Position numbers and translations under genes: made by a program. From Anastatus disparis (Eukaryota > Arthropoda > Insecta > Hymenoptera > Eupelmidae), in the NCBI GenBank assembly GCA_017163975.1, contig JAFFSR010000245.1, positions 77,001-141,000 of the forward strand: 64,000 bases of DNA. Direction: 5' to 3'. Position 1 is the stretch's first letter; each line of letters begins with the position of its first letter. The notes below the pieces were generated by a model. That model made no database searches. It saw nothing but the letters and a program-made list of their open reading frames with translations, and was not told where the DNA came from. Shown one piece after another: positions 54,061-64,000 of the stretch.

Positions 54061-54718
54061 GTAATTTTAGTCGTTTCAAATTGTAGTATTGTCTTCGTCA
54101 CAATCCTTTTTCCAAAATTAAAATTTTATTATTTTGAAATAAATGCTTTTTTTAAGAAGATGTAAAACAGGCACTTTATCTTTATTTCTGAATATTGACT
54201 ATCTTTTCATTTTATTGCAAAATTTCAGAAAAACTTTTATTTAATCAAATTTTCAAATATATCTTGCTATTAGATTTTAAAAACTTTGGATTTATTGTAC
54301 AAAATTGAAAAATTTTGATACATAATATTCGAACCCGAAATTCTCAATAACTAATGAATAAATTTATTTTAAAATTTAACTGAATATTCTTTATGGTATA
54401 TACTAAAAATATATTAAATAAAAAGATAAGCAATATCTATGAGTACAGGTGTAGTATCAAAATTTTTATTTAAACAAGTTTTATTTAAGAATGAAAATTT
54501 GAGATTATTTCAATTGAAAAATTGATTACTTTTAAAATATTTATGACGATTTTTTGCCTCATATATTTGGTGCCGAATCTAATCGATTATATCAAGGGGC
54601 CCAAACCATGTTTTTTTTATTTTCAGATTTTTCGGTCAATAAAATGATGATTTGTTTAAACTTATCCTTATTTTATCAAGTAAAAATTAAAATAAAAAAT
54701 GTACATGAGCCATATTAA
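54061..54718. other. non-coding stretch
   Basis: AT-rich; no frame, repeat or RNA gene recognised. Confidence 0.5.
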
Positions 54719-54781
54719 CAAACACTTATAGCTCTTAAGCATCGATAGCTCGAAGCTTAAAACTCTTCTCAAATCAAAGCT

Positions 54782-55233
54782 GGGGGCTTATTTAGTAATA
54801 CCGTAACGTCTAACGGCAAGCTTAACGCCGACGCGCGCATGCGCAGTAATCATTTTTCAGCAAATACTATCAAATATCGCGAACGTTATCAGAGATCATG
54901 TTGACGTAACGACGAAAATCTTCTAAACTGAAGCGCTAAGTCGATTTTATCGAGAAATTTTACAACTGATTTGAAGCTTGGTTGTAAATCGTACGTTAAA
55001 CTGTAAAACGTTATATTGTGCATAACATATGTATATGCATTAACAGAAAAAATTTCTAGAAGCAAAAGAATTACTCCGATTTGATGTGATCATTCAAATG
55101 AAATAATAATTTTTTAGATGTAGGTAACTAGATGTTTAAATTAATTTCTTGCTTCGCAGATTTTAAGTTATATCCAAGAGGATTGAGATATCTTTTCTGT
55201 CAGTGTATGTACATACCTATATGTATATATATA

Positions 55234-55308
<75 letters not shown>

Positions 55309-56245
55309 GAACATTATTTTATTATTATTTACATTAGTGATCATAAAAATTATTTGTAATCATACATGATTAAATGATAAATTGTGTATAATTTAAAATT
55401 CAATTGGATCTGCAGGTTTTAAAGTGACTTATATATATTTTAATAAAAACGAACAGAAAAAAATAATATAAATATTGTTTTAAATAAACTTATCTCATCA
55501 CCAATAAAAAACGTTTTTCAATAAAATTATATATTAGTCTAAATTTGCATTTTTTATTCTATAGCAACAACTACAGTTTCTCGATTGAATTGTTAAGTTT
55601 GCTGCTGAAATTATAAATATTGGTTTTCAAAATTTTGTTTTTAAAAATGAAAATGTTGGCTTGGATAATGCTGAGTTAGAAGAATATATAATAGAAACAT
55701 GAATAGAGATATATTTCTAATATGAATGTTACGTGTTGTGTGTTTTAAGGCAAATACTCTTAAAATTCCTTTTTTCTCTGTATTGGGATTGAAAATGAAT
55801 GGATCATGATATTTTTTCTAATTATTATTTTGGATATATAATTATTAGCATATAAAATTAAATAAGTTATAAAATATTACTTAAGTTTTCATCATGTCCC
55901 AATCAACTGTCCATTTGAAATCCTGATACTGAATGTATGGAGAATACAAGATCTAATATAAATCTACAAAAAAACTAGTAAAATTATAATTTATTTGCGT
56001 ATAAATATGTCAAAAAATTAAACATTTTTTTTGTAATCATGTTTATTTTGATGTAATAATTATTTGAAATTATTTTAATTTTGAATATTTATGTTGTAAA
56101 TGTCTGTTGTAAAAGATTTAATAATAAACTAAAACGTTTTTTCATATGTGTTTATCGATTACTTGAAAGAGTAGAGTCCTTAACGCTTTTCGACGTCGAA
56201 ACGTTAAGTCAATCGTTATCGTTAAAAAGTTAGTAAATGCCCCCC
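54782..56245. mobile_element. element with GGGGGC...GCCCCC ends nested in the foldback element
   Basis: The ends GGGGGC.TATTTAGTAA and TTAGTAAATGCCCCC are short inverted repeats; flanking CT may be a 2-bp duplication. Subterminal TAACG-rich blocks lie at both ends. The interior has an (AT)n tract at 55213-55305 and no gene; the frame at 55132-55359 is the translated AT tract. Confidence 0.65.
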
Positions 56246-56290
56246 TGAAATCAAATTCTTTCGAAATAGCACCTATAGCATATCAAAATA

Positions 56291-56958
56291 CAGTCGACGA
56301 TCTGAGTCCCGCCGCCTTCTCCTCCATTGACTCGCTCATGCGTTACCCCCACTAGCTAAGTAAAAGAATTTGTTTCTAAACATTCTGAGTCCCGCCGCTG
56401 CTCTATGCGACTTTTTAACTTGTGAAAATGGGTTTATTATAGTTTATTTTTTTTGTTTAGAATACAATAAATGTTTATTAAAATAAAAGGTAACAAAAAA
56501 TAATATTCTATTGCATAATTCTCATTTATATTTACTATGAAAAAGATGAAAATTGAATTTTTTTATTTGTAGGTAAAATACTCATTGTTATTATGAAAAT
56601 AAAATAAAATAAGATTCATTTTATCTTTTATTTATAAAGAGGTCGTATAAATTTTTAATTAAATAACATTTTATTGAATGATTAAATATATCTAGTTTAA
56701 TTTTTATATTTTTTTCAGTAAATATAAATGAGAATTATGCAATATTCTATTATTTTTGTTACTTTTTATTTCAATAAACATTTATTGTACTCAACACAAA
56801 AAATTAAACTAATAAACCCATTTTTACAAGTTAAAAAATCAAATAGAGCAGCGGCGGGACTCAGAATATGTGGAAACAAATTCTTTTTGTCAGAGAGTGG
56901 GGGTAACGCACGAGCGAGTCGATGGAGGAGAAGGCGGCGGGACTCAGATCGTCGACTG
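56291..56958. mobile_element. TA-flanked MITE with ~255-bp inverted arms
   Basis: CAGTCGACGATCTGAGTCCC begins the left arm and its reverse complement ends the right arm. The arms match to about 56550/56705 with the shared CGCCGC, GGGTTTATTA and AATAAATGTTTATT blocks. Flanked by TA. Its GC-rich tips contrast with the AT-rich core. Confidence 0.87.
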
Positions 56959-57255
56959 TATTATTTTTTCCCAAAGTTATAGCGTAATAAAGATTGTGCT
57001 TAAATTTTCTTTTTAAACCATTAATTAATAATAATAGCTCAAATTAAGTACAATCTTTATTACGTTATAATTTTAGGAAGAAATAATATTTCGATATGCT
57101 TTAGGTGCTATTTGGAAAGGATTTGAGTTTAGCTTCAATTTAAAAAGAGTTTTTAGCTTCTAGCTATCGATGCTTAAGAGCTATAAGTGTTTGAAAATCT
57201 AGTTACTTTTTTAGTAATTTTCTTTTATTGCCTGTATCTAGGGAAATAATTTTTT

Positions 57256-58330
57256 ATTTAATTTTAAACTAGTATCCCCCGTCTCGGCTTCGCCCGCGCA
57301 ATAGTTGGGCAGAAATCGGTAGGTATAGAAATAAAATCTCAAAAACTATTATTTATTAAATCATACTCTTACAAAACTTCGGAATACACAACATTTTTTG
57401 TTTGTGAACCATGTGATAATAGAATGAATTTTCATTTAAAACAATTTTTTTTGTAGAAAAAATAAGCATTGAATTTTTTTTTTTATTTTTCGATATATGT
57501 TCAATTTAGTACGAATAAGTCAAAAAATATATTTAAATTGAAGATATAAAATTTTTTCTAAAGATAAAAAAATTGTCTAATTTTTGATTCTGCTTAATGG
57601 AAAAAGAAAATATTTCATTAAATAATCCGAGGTAATATTACTCTACACTGAGAGAACATTGGCTCGTCTGCTGGAAACTCTAAGTACAGCCGCTGCATCG
57701 TCGATTCGTGCAGAAGCGCCACAAGATTCGGGGGCCCAGCCGTCCTAAAACGACTAATATACATCAGCTGAGTTTCTATTTTCGTCCACCAGAGGCGCTT
57801 TTCAGATATCGTAGGCGCTTTTTGTATATCATAAGCGCAAGACTAAGACGAATGCTGCACTGTTTCGGGACAGCAGCAGCACCAAATCAAAGGACGAATC
57901 AATTCATGCGTTTTAGAGTTCTGCTGTACTAGTAAGTGCAGCATTTATACCAATATTCTCTCAGTGTGTGATTAAAGAATATGCAATAAAAATTTATTGG
58001 GTTGAAGTTACGGAATATCATAGGTGTATAAGTATTTCTACCGTACCAGTTTAATAAAGTGAAAGACAAAATCGGTCGTAATCTATTAGGCAACCAAGGA
58101 AAGTAGCAAGGATAGAGCATGTTGACCGCAGAACGCCGAAAAAAAGTAGTCCCTATTCCCTACGCCTTAAGATCCAGGTCTATAATTATTTTATTGCAAT
58201 TATTGATTAAAGAAGTAATTATTTATATAGCCTATGCCACTCGTCACATTATAAAGAATTTAAATTTAAAATTTGAAAACGATCGGTTCAGTAGTTTTTG
58301 AGATAATTGAGAACATTCAAACAAACGCTG
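57256..58330. repeat. degenerate interspersed repeat with a short-TIR insert
   Basis: It begins GTATCCCCCGTCTCGGCTTCGCCCGCG and ends ...GGTTCAGTAGTTTTTGAGATAATTGAG, AACAAACGCTGTCC, hallmarks of a dispersed insect repeat family I recall but cannot name. At 57645-57967 it holds an insert with 18-bp inverted ends (ACACTGAGAGAA(C/T)ATTGG). Confidence 0.55.
57645..57967. mobile_element. 323-bp short-TIR MITE
   Basis: Ends ACACTGAGAGAACATTGG and CCAATATTCTCTCAGTGT. GC-richer than its surroundings. No convincing target duplication. Confidence 0.7.
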
Positions 58331-58368
58331 TCCTTTTATACAATAGTAAGATTATTAATCTAATAAGA

Positions 58369-58757
58369 GGCGGCCGTATAGTTCTGTCCTTGTCAGCTAT
58401 TAATTTTCGTTATTATTAATAAATTAAATATTTTTATATAAATGTAAAGGCAGGACCCAATAGATTTAAGGACGAGCAAACGATTCTATTCTATGGAAAA
58501 ATATAAAATTTTTATTAGTTTTCGAGTGAAGTTTGAAACAGAAAAAAAGTTAAACTTAACTTATCAAGTTCAACTGCTATTCCGTTTCAGACTTCACTCG
58601 AAAACGAATGGAAATTTTATATTTTTGTATAGAATAGAATCGTTTGCTTGTCCTTAAATCTAATGTGCTCTGCTTTTACTTTCGTATAATAATATTTAAT
58701 TTATTAATAGTAACGAAAATTTAGATTAGACAAGGACAGAGCTATACGGCCGACTCT
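58369..58757. mobile_element. MITE with ~170-bp inverted arms
   Basis: GCGGCCGTATAG(T/C)TCTGTCCTTGTC begins both arms, which continue through TTAATTTATTAATA and CGATTCTATTC to a short centre near 58560. Termini sit in a TTAAGAG context shared with the MITE at 60077. Confidence 0.85.
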
Positions 58758-58769
58758 TAAGAGTAGTCT

Positions 58770-59794
58770 TTTCATGCCAATATAAACATTTAAATATAAA
58801 AATAGAAATTTAGATTTAGCAACTCACTAGTTACTTTTGAATTTTGATTTTTTTTTTTAATTACTTTTTATTTGAGTTTAAGTTAAATAAAAAAATTAAT
58901 TGCAAAGGAGGATTTAGAAGTTAGGAAGAAATTTAAAATTAAAATCAAGAAATTAATAATTGATCGATTCTATCTCAAACCGTACAGGTCAGCTGCAGCT
59001 ATCTCTCCAAATTATATAGGAGTTTATATAATTCCACTCTGAAAATAAGCGCATACGCATTGATTCATTTTCTCGATATCATAAAAAATTTATTTTTTAT
59101 GCTCTTTTAAAAAATGACCTATGAATTTGCGATTATCAAAAATCAAATTTTTTTTATTCCTAACAGTAATAGCCACTTTATTAACTCGTAAAGCGGTCCG
59201 AAAGTAAGATATAACTGACTTTTAAGATATTAGCGGGAACAAAGTATTTTTGCTCTCACAAATAAGCGGAAATAAAGTACTTTATTCCCGCTAAATAAAA
59301 AATTTGTGGATTTGAATAATTTTGATTTTAATTTGTAACAAATAATCAAATTACTGAATACAATTTTAAGAAAACATTACATTTCAATAAAAATTAATAT
59401 TATGGAAAATTATAAAATTTTATTATTAAAGTTTTACAATATTTAAAGTGAAAAGAAATTTTTTCTCAATAAATATTTATTATGACAATCTATGTTCATA
59501 ATTTCCAACAATATGTGATTATTAAATTGATATATATTTTAATTTTTTTAATTGGGCCTGCTTTTTTTAAATTAATAAAGTGGCCACGGTTGAGGTAGGA
59601 TTAAAGTAAAATATGTAATATGAGAGTAGAGTCTATTTCTTCCTCGGGAAAAATATGCGACTTTACTTTCTAGTTGCATAATGTACTATTTTCATTGTTC
59701 TATTTTGTGATTTTTACCGACCTTTATGAATAAATCTATGTTCATTTAGTGTAATAGGGGATGCCCGTTCGATTGCACCCTTTTCTACTTTTTT
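58770..59794. other. non-coding stretch
   Basis: AT-rich, no gene. A short inverted pair GCCACTTTATTAA (59171) / TTAATAAAGTGGCCA (59570) may bound a ~400-bp decayed element. Confidence 0.45.
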
Positions 59795-59861
59795 TATAAA
59801 GAAATAAAAGTACAATTGCACTTTTTGTAAAAAAATAAAGATGTAAGATAATCATACTGCA

Positions 59862-59993
59862 CTGCAAGACTTTGAAAGTTCCATTTACTCCCTATCGGCG
59901 TAAATTCAACTCTCAGTACGGGAGTAGAGGGGTAGGAGTCAGAGTAACCCTGCCTTGAAGAGAAGGAGATACTCTCCAACTTCTAAAGTATGA
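59862..59993. repeat. outer inverted repeat, partner of 63672-63800
   Basis: GACTTTGA(A/G)AGTTCCATT, TATCGGCGTAAAT, GGGTAGGAGTCA, GGAGATACTCT and AAAGTATGATTTACTTG occur in order here and inverted at 63672-63800. The pair encloses one MITE and the long-TIR transposon copy 2, so it may be the terminus of a larger host element. Confidence 0.8.
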
Positions 59994-60076
59994 TTTACTT
60001 GATATCAACGATTTGAGCTCAATTATTTTAGCTTAGAAAAGTTTACATGACGTAACACTACACGAAAAATCTTTAT

Positions 60077-60466
60077 TTAAGAAGGGGCCGAACTATCTGT
60101 CTTTGTCTAATAGCGTTTTTCATCATTTATGTAAACACTATCCGGTATAACAAGAAAAAAATAGCAGCCCCCGCTAGATATTAGTATAATTAGTAAATTT
60201 TGTAATAACAACCAAATTTTTTACCGCATAGTTTTTGACTAATTAGAGACCTACTAGCAATCTAGAATATAACCTATCTTTTTTTGGTAGGTCTCTAATT
60301 ATTTAAAAACTACGCAGTGAAAAAATTTGGTTGTTATTACAAAATTTATTTATTATGCTAATATCTAGCGGGGGCTGCTATTTTTTTCTTGTTATACCGG
60401 ATAGTGCTTACATAAATGATGAAAAACGCTATTAGACAAAGACAGATAGTTCGGCCCCTTCTTAAG
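60077..60466. mobile_element. 390-bp MITE with ~180-bp near-perfect inverted arms
   Basis: The ends TTAAGAAGGGGCCGAACTAT and its inverse; the arms match almost base for base through GTTTTTCATCATTTATGTAA, TATAACAAGAAAAAAATAGC and TTACAAAATTT to a ~30-bp centre. High arm identity suggests a recent insertion. Confidence 0.92.
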
Positions 60467-60576
60467 ACTATTAATTAAAATATGCTACACAAAATTTTGC
60501 GTGATTGGAAAATCCTAACTTTAAATTTCATGGGCTTATTATTAAAAATAACAACCTATAAACAATCAATATATAA

Positions 60577-63535
60577 GACTGATTCCATTCATATTCATGC
60601 AGGCCGTTACTGATCGAATTTTTTTTTCTCTTCCAAGTGATAAAAATACCTTTCGATATGTATATGAAGATGAAATTCACCTCATGAAACGCTCGAAAAT
60701 ATGTTTTTTCCTCGCTACAGCGTATTTAGTATTAGGTGTGAAAATGGCAATTAAAAAATTGAAAATGAACCTTAATTTTCAAATTGATGTAGCTCCGTCA
60801 ATTTTTAACATTTTTGGACGTTTTATTGATGAAAATGTGCGAGTTATTCATGAAAAACCGAAAAAAACGATTTTTTTCAAACGCAATTTTCTCAAAAACT
60901 TTATTTTTTATTTTTTAAATTTTTATGTTTTTATACATAAAAAATACTAACTTTTAGAATAGGTGAGAATATGCCATTTCGCTTTATTTTTTTAAACAGA
61001 TTTTTAAACGTTTTTTTTATATTTTCCATATTAAAGCGTTGATACCATGACGCATCATGCCATTTTTCCAACTATTACGTTTTTTTACAATTCGTTTATG
61101 CTTTTATTTATTAATTTATCAAAAATATTAATAAAAATCTTTAAAATAAACCCTCGATCAAATTTTTTTATCAATTAGAACCAGAGTTATTATGATTTTA
61201 AGTTTATAGAAATAGAAATTTTTTTGTTGATAATTAAAATTTTTTAATTAGTTTGAATTTTGCGCCTACGATTTAAATTTACTTTGTAGGGAGTGACATA
61301 TGCCACTGCTAGATGGCAACGATTTACTTTTTGCATTCTCATTAACGACTTGACGCATTCTAGCATATGAGACAAGTAAGATCAAAAATAAAATTGTCTA
61401 ACAAAAAATTTTTTTTTTTGCTCTGTAGAAGAACTAATCAATGATAATGGCACCACTGGTTGTTAAGACTAAGTGCAAGGATTTGAAAGAAAGGCACATA
61501 AAAGTTATTTACTTTAAGATTGCTCCAAAAATCCGTTTAGAGAATTAGGTAATCTAACGGAGTCTTTGAAACGCTTGTATCCGAATACTTGTTTCTCTAG
61601 AAAGAATAAAGTATGTCCTTCATGTTACAGAATATTTTTAGATGAAATGAAAATACACCTATTTCATCTACCTTAAACAGTCAACAATCTTCAAAAGAAG
61701 TTTTTTATACTGAGGCTGTGGTAGAGCAGTTCAATCAGACTTCAAGTAATTGGGAATTGTAAATTTCACCAATCAAAATGCCTTAGAGTATCAATATAAA
61801 AATGCGAATATTCTGTGCTCTTTGAAAAAGAAAACAAATAAACGATGCATTTGATTCACAAATAGCAAGTAAATATATGAAAGCCTACGATATAACGGAT
61901 TTGTCCACATTAGATGAAAATAACGAATGTGAAACACGTGATAAATGGCACGAAAATATTAAAATTGCTTTAGATACTTGTTCAAATTTTCTTGAGAAAG
62001 TGCGGTTATTAAGGGCATGTAAAATACCGACATTACAGTTTTCCAAGTTATTGGTTTTTAATTAAAGATTTTTAAAAATATCTCTATATTACAGTCTTCC
62101 ATTTCTACCTATAAAGAGCCTAATATAGAGATATTTCTGAAAATTTTTAAATAAAGATAAAAAATTTGGAAAACTGTAATATCGGTAACTATGTAGAAAT
62201 CATATACCCTATTACATCCCCTTAAGTCTTATACCAAGCAACATTTCTAAAAATTATTTATAATCAGTTTTATCAAATGTAACTGTTTATATGATTGATC
62301 AAGCAAGATCATTGGTAAATAATAAAGATATTTACAAAAAGCCTGAGAACTGCTGTGGCCATTCTTTGGATAGTGAAATTATAACAAGAGAGGAAAATTA
62401 TTATTTGAACGATGATTTCAATTGTTCTCGTCAAAGTGCAAATAAAAGTGACACAATATCTGTTCGATTCGTGTCTTTGCATTTATTGCGAGTACCTAAA
62501 ACTTACGTTGGATGCTTTAAATGAAAATAAAAACGAGAATAAACATGACATTGCGGATTTGGAATTGAAAATAAATTCTTCACTTTTTTGTTCAAAAGAT
62601 GATATGAAATGTGTACCAAGAAAATTCAAAGAATGCCTAATTGGAGATAGTATTGATTTGAAAGTGATTTCTTTGACAGAAGAAGATTTATATGAAGAAA
62701 TAACTTTATTAGACAATTTTATTTTGGATCTGACTTGTCTTAAATGCTTGAATGCGTCAAGTCGTTAATGAAAATGCAAAAAGTGAATCGTTGCCATCTA
62801 GCGGTGGCATATGTCACTTTCTACAAAGTGAATTTTAATCGTGGGCGCAAAATTCCAAGTGAATAAAAAATTTTAATTATCAACAAAAAAATTTCTATTC
62901 CTATGAACTTAAAATCATAATAACTTCGGTTTTAATTGATAAAAAAATTTGATCAAGGGTTTATTTTAAAAATCTTTGTTAATATTTTTGATAAATTAAT
63001 AAATAAAAGCATAAACGAATTGTAAAAAAACGTAATAGTTAGAAAAATGGCATGATGCACCATGGTATCAATGCTTTAAAATGGAAAATATAAAAAAAAC
63101 GTTTAAAAATCTGTTTAAAAAAAATAAAGCAAAATGGCATTTTCTCACCTATTCTAAAAGTTAGTATTTTTTATGTATAAAAACATATAAGAATTTAAAA
63201 AATAAAAAATAAAGTTTTTGAGAAAATTGCGTTTGAAAAAAATCGTTTTTTCGGTTTTTCATGAATAATTCGCACATTTTCATCAATAAAACATCCAAAA
63301 ATGTTAAAAATTGACGGAGCTACATCAATTTGAAAATAAAGGTTCATTTTCAATTTTTTAGTTCCCATTTTCACACCCAACACTAAATACGCTGTAGCGA
63401 GGAAAAAACATATTTTCGAGCGTTCTATGAGGTAAATTTTATCTTCATATACGTATCGGAAGGTATTTTTATCACTTAGAAGAGAAAAAAAAATTCGATC
63501 AGTGACGGCCTGCATGAATATGAATAGAATCAGTC
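60577..63535. mobile_element. long-TIR transposon, copy 2 (deletion derivative)
   Basis: Arms of about 830 bp (60577-61405 and 62706-63535) start GACTGATTC(C/T)ATTCATATTC. The ~1.3-kb centre holds the 5' part of the same transposase-like gene as copy 1 and lacks the region after residue ~300. Frames inside the arms (60597-60950 and its mirror) are shadows of the repeat. Confidence 0.88.
61448..62768 (+). pseudogene. degenerate 5' fragment of the transposase-like gene, copy 2
   Basis: Matches 7080-8294: KDLKERH, CPSC-like region, SKYMKAYDITDLSTL, CSNFLEKVRLL, MIDQARSLVNNK, DDFNCSRQSANKSDT, DDMKCVPR and LTEEDLYEEI. Multiple stops and frameshifts; a ~200-bp segment at 62010-62250 is non-homologous or inserted (an inverted CTCTATATTA / TAATATAGAG pair lies within). 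The C-terminal half is absent. Confidence 0.72.
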
Positions 63536-63800
63536 ATTAATTGTTTGCAGATTATATTTACAATTATTTCTCAATATAGTTTTGTAAATACATTACATAC
63601 AAATTTCGCTTGTAAACTTACATTTTGTATAATTTTCTAACCTAAAATACTTGTGTTTACATCGTGAAACGCAAGTAAATCATACTTTAAAAGTTGAAGA
63701 GTATCTCCTACTCTCCAAGGTAGCGTTACTGTGACTCCTACCCTTCTACGCTCCAACTGAAAGTTGGATTTACGCCGATAAGGAGTGAATGGAACTCTCA

Positions 63801-64000
63801 AAGTCTTTCAGTGTGTGAATCGTTGATGCCTTAAGTGAGCCTAAGACGCTTAAACTATCTGTGCGATATTTAATAACTTAGTGGTATATATTTATATATG
63901 CCTGCATACACGTATGTACGTATGTTATGTAGGTATAAAATTATTTAATCTTTTTAATATACTATAGAGTTATGTACGCGCGTAAGTGCGCGCCTAAATT
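63801..64000. other. non-coding right edge
   Basis: No frame; short TACGTATGT-type repeats near 63910. Nothing else seen. Confidence 0.5.

Larger units (their letters stand above)
54719..57255. mobile_element. foldback element related to 5395-6066, carrying two nested insertions
   Basis: The outer parts (54719-54781 and 56960-57255) match the arms of the element at 5395-6066: AACACTTATAGCTCTTAAGC, TTTTTTCCCAAAGTTATAGC, and TTTGAGTTTAGCTTCAATTT. The left arm is interrupted by 54782-56245 and the junction to the right arm by 56291-56958. Confidence 0.75.

Noticed and set aside
55132..55359. 75-codon frame with Ile-Tyr repeats
   Set aside because: Translation of an (AT)n microsatellite.
60597..60950. 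117-codon frame and its mirror at 63195-63515
   Set aside because: Both lie within the two arms of the long-TIR transposon and exist only because the arms are copies; no protein features.

Overview
The window is AT-rich eukaryotic DNA, most likely from an insect (a hymenopteran is plausible; the sequence does not settle it). Spliceosomal introns, tRNA-derived SINEs, MITEs, simple repeats and a large degenerate satellite are present. I find no ordinary host housekeeping gene. Almost everything belongs to Maverick/Polinton elements (virus-like giant transposons) and to mobile elements nested in and around them.

Maverick 1 (11153-31666) is structurally complete: both ends carry a 29-bp inverted repeat and it is flanked by a perfect 6-bp duplication AAGGTT. 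On the minus strand from 15 kb leftward it carries a phospholipase A2-domain minor capsid protein, adenain-like protease, penton, a 48-codon ORF, double-jelly-roll major capsid protein and an exonuclease-like (ExoL) gene. On the plus strand it carries the packaging ATPase, a conserved WDDP-motif protein, a fibre-like protein and a chromodomain integrase. Further right come a small SSB-like gene and a split protein-primed DNA polymerase B (minus), a second, spliced ExoL gene (plus), a six-exon serine-rich gene (minus) and ~300-bp subterminal repeats. It contains a SINE (24539-25015) and a hAT-like insertion (28590-31089). Several genes carry single lesions, so it looks recently dead or nearly so.

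Maverick 2 is an older element of a different lineage, all on the minus strand and blown apart by insertions. From right to left: DNA polymerase (53.7-51.3 kb), packaging ATPase, small basic protein, a second conserved protein, chromodomain integrase, penton, minor virion protein and capsid protein (40.25-35.0 kb), then ExoL, protease, a 176-codon gene and a small ORF (6.1-1.8 kb). Inverted copies of one repeat sit at 1.1-1.3 kb and 53.8-54.0 kb and may be its terminal repeats.

The insertions are nested. A long-TIR DNA transposon (about 6.65-33.4 kb) is interrupted in its transposase-like gene by a foldback-like repeat element (8597-31979), which is itself interrupted by Maverick 1. A 10.7-kb element (40318-51009) of ~15-bp satellite repeats framed by ~210-bp inverted arms separates the Maverick 2 ATPase and polymerase. 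The right end (54-64 kb) is gene-free and holds nested MITE-like elements plus a second copy of the long-TIR transposon (60577-63535).

The two most novel-looking items are a classic -1 slippery heptamer (A AAA AAG) that would fuse the Maverick 1 phospholipase-capsid protein to its ATG-less protease, and the six-exon, all-phase-1 serine-rich gene with duplicated exons inside Maverick 1.
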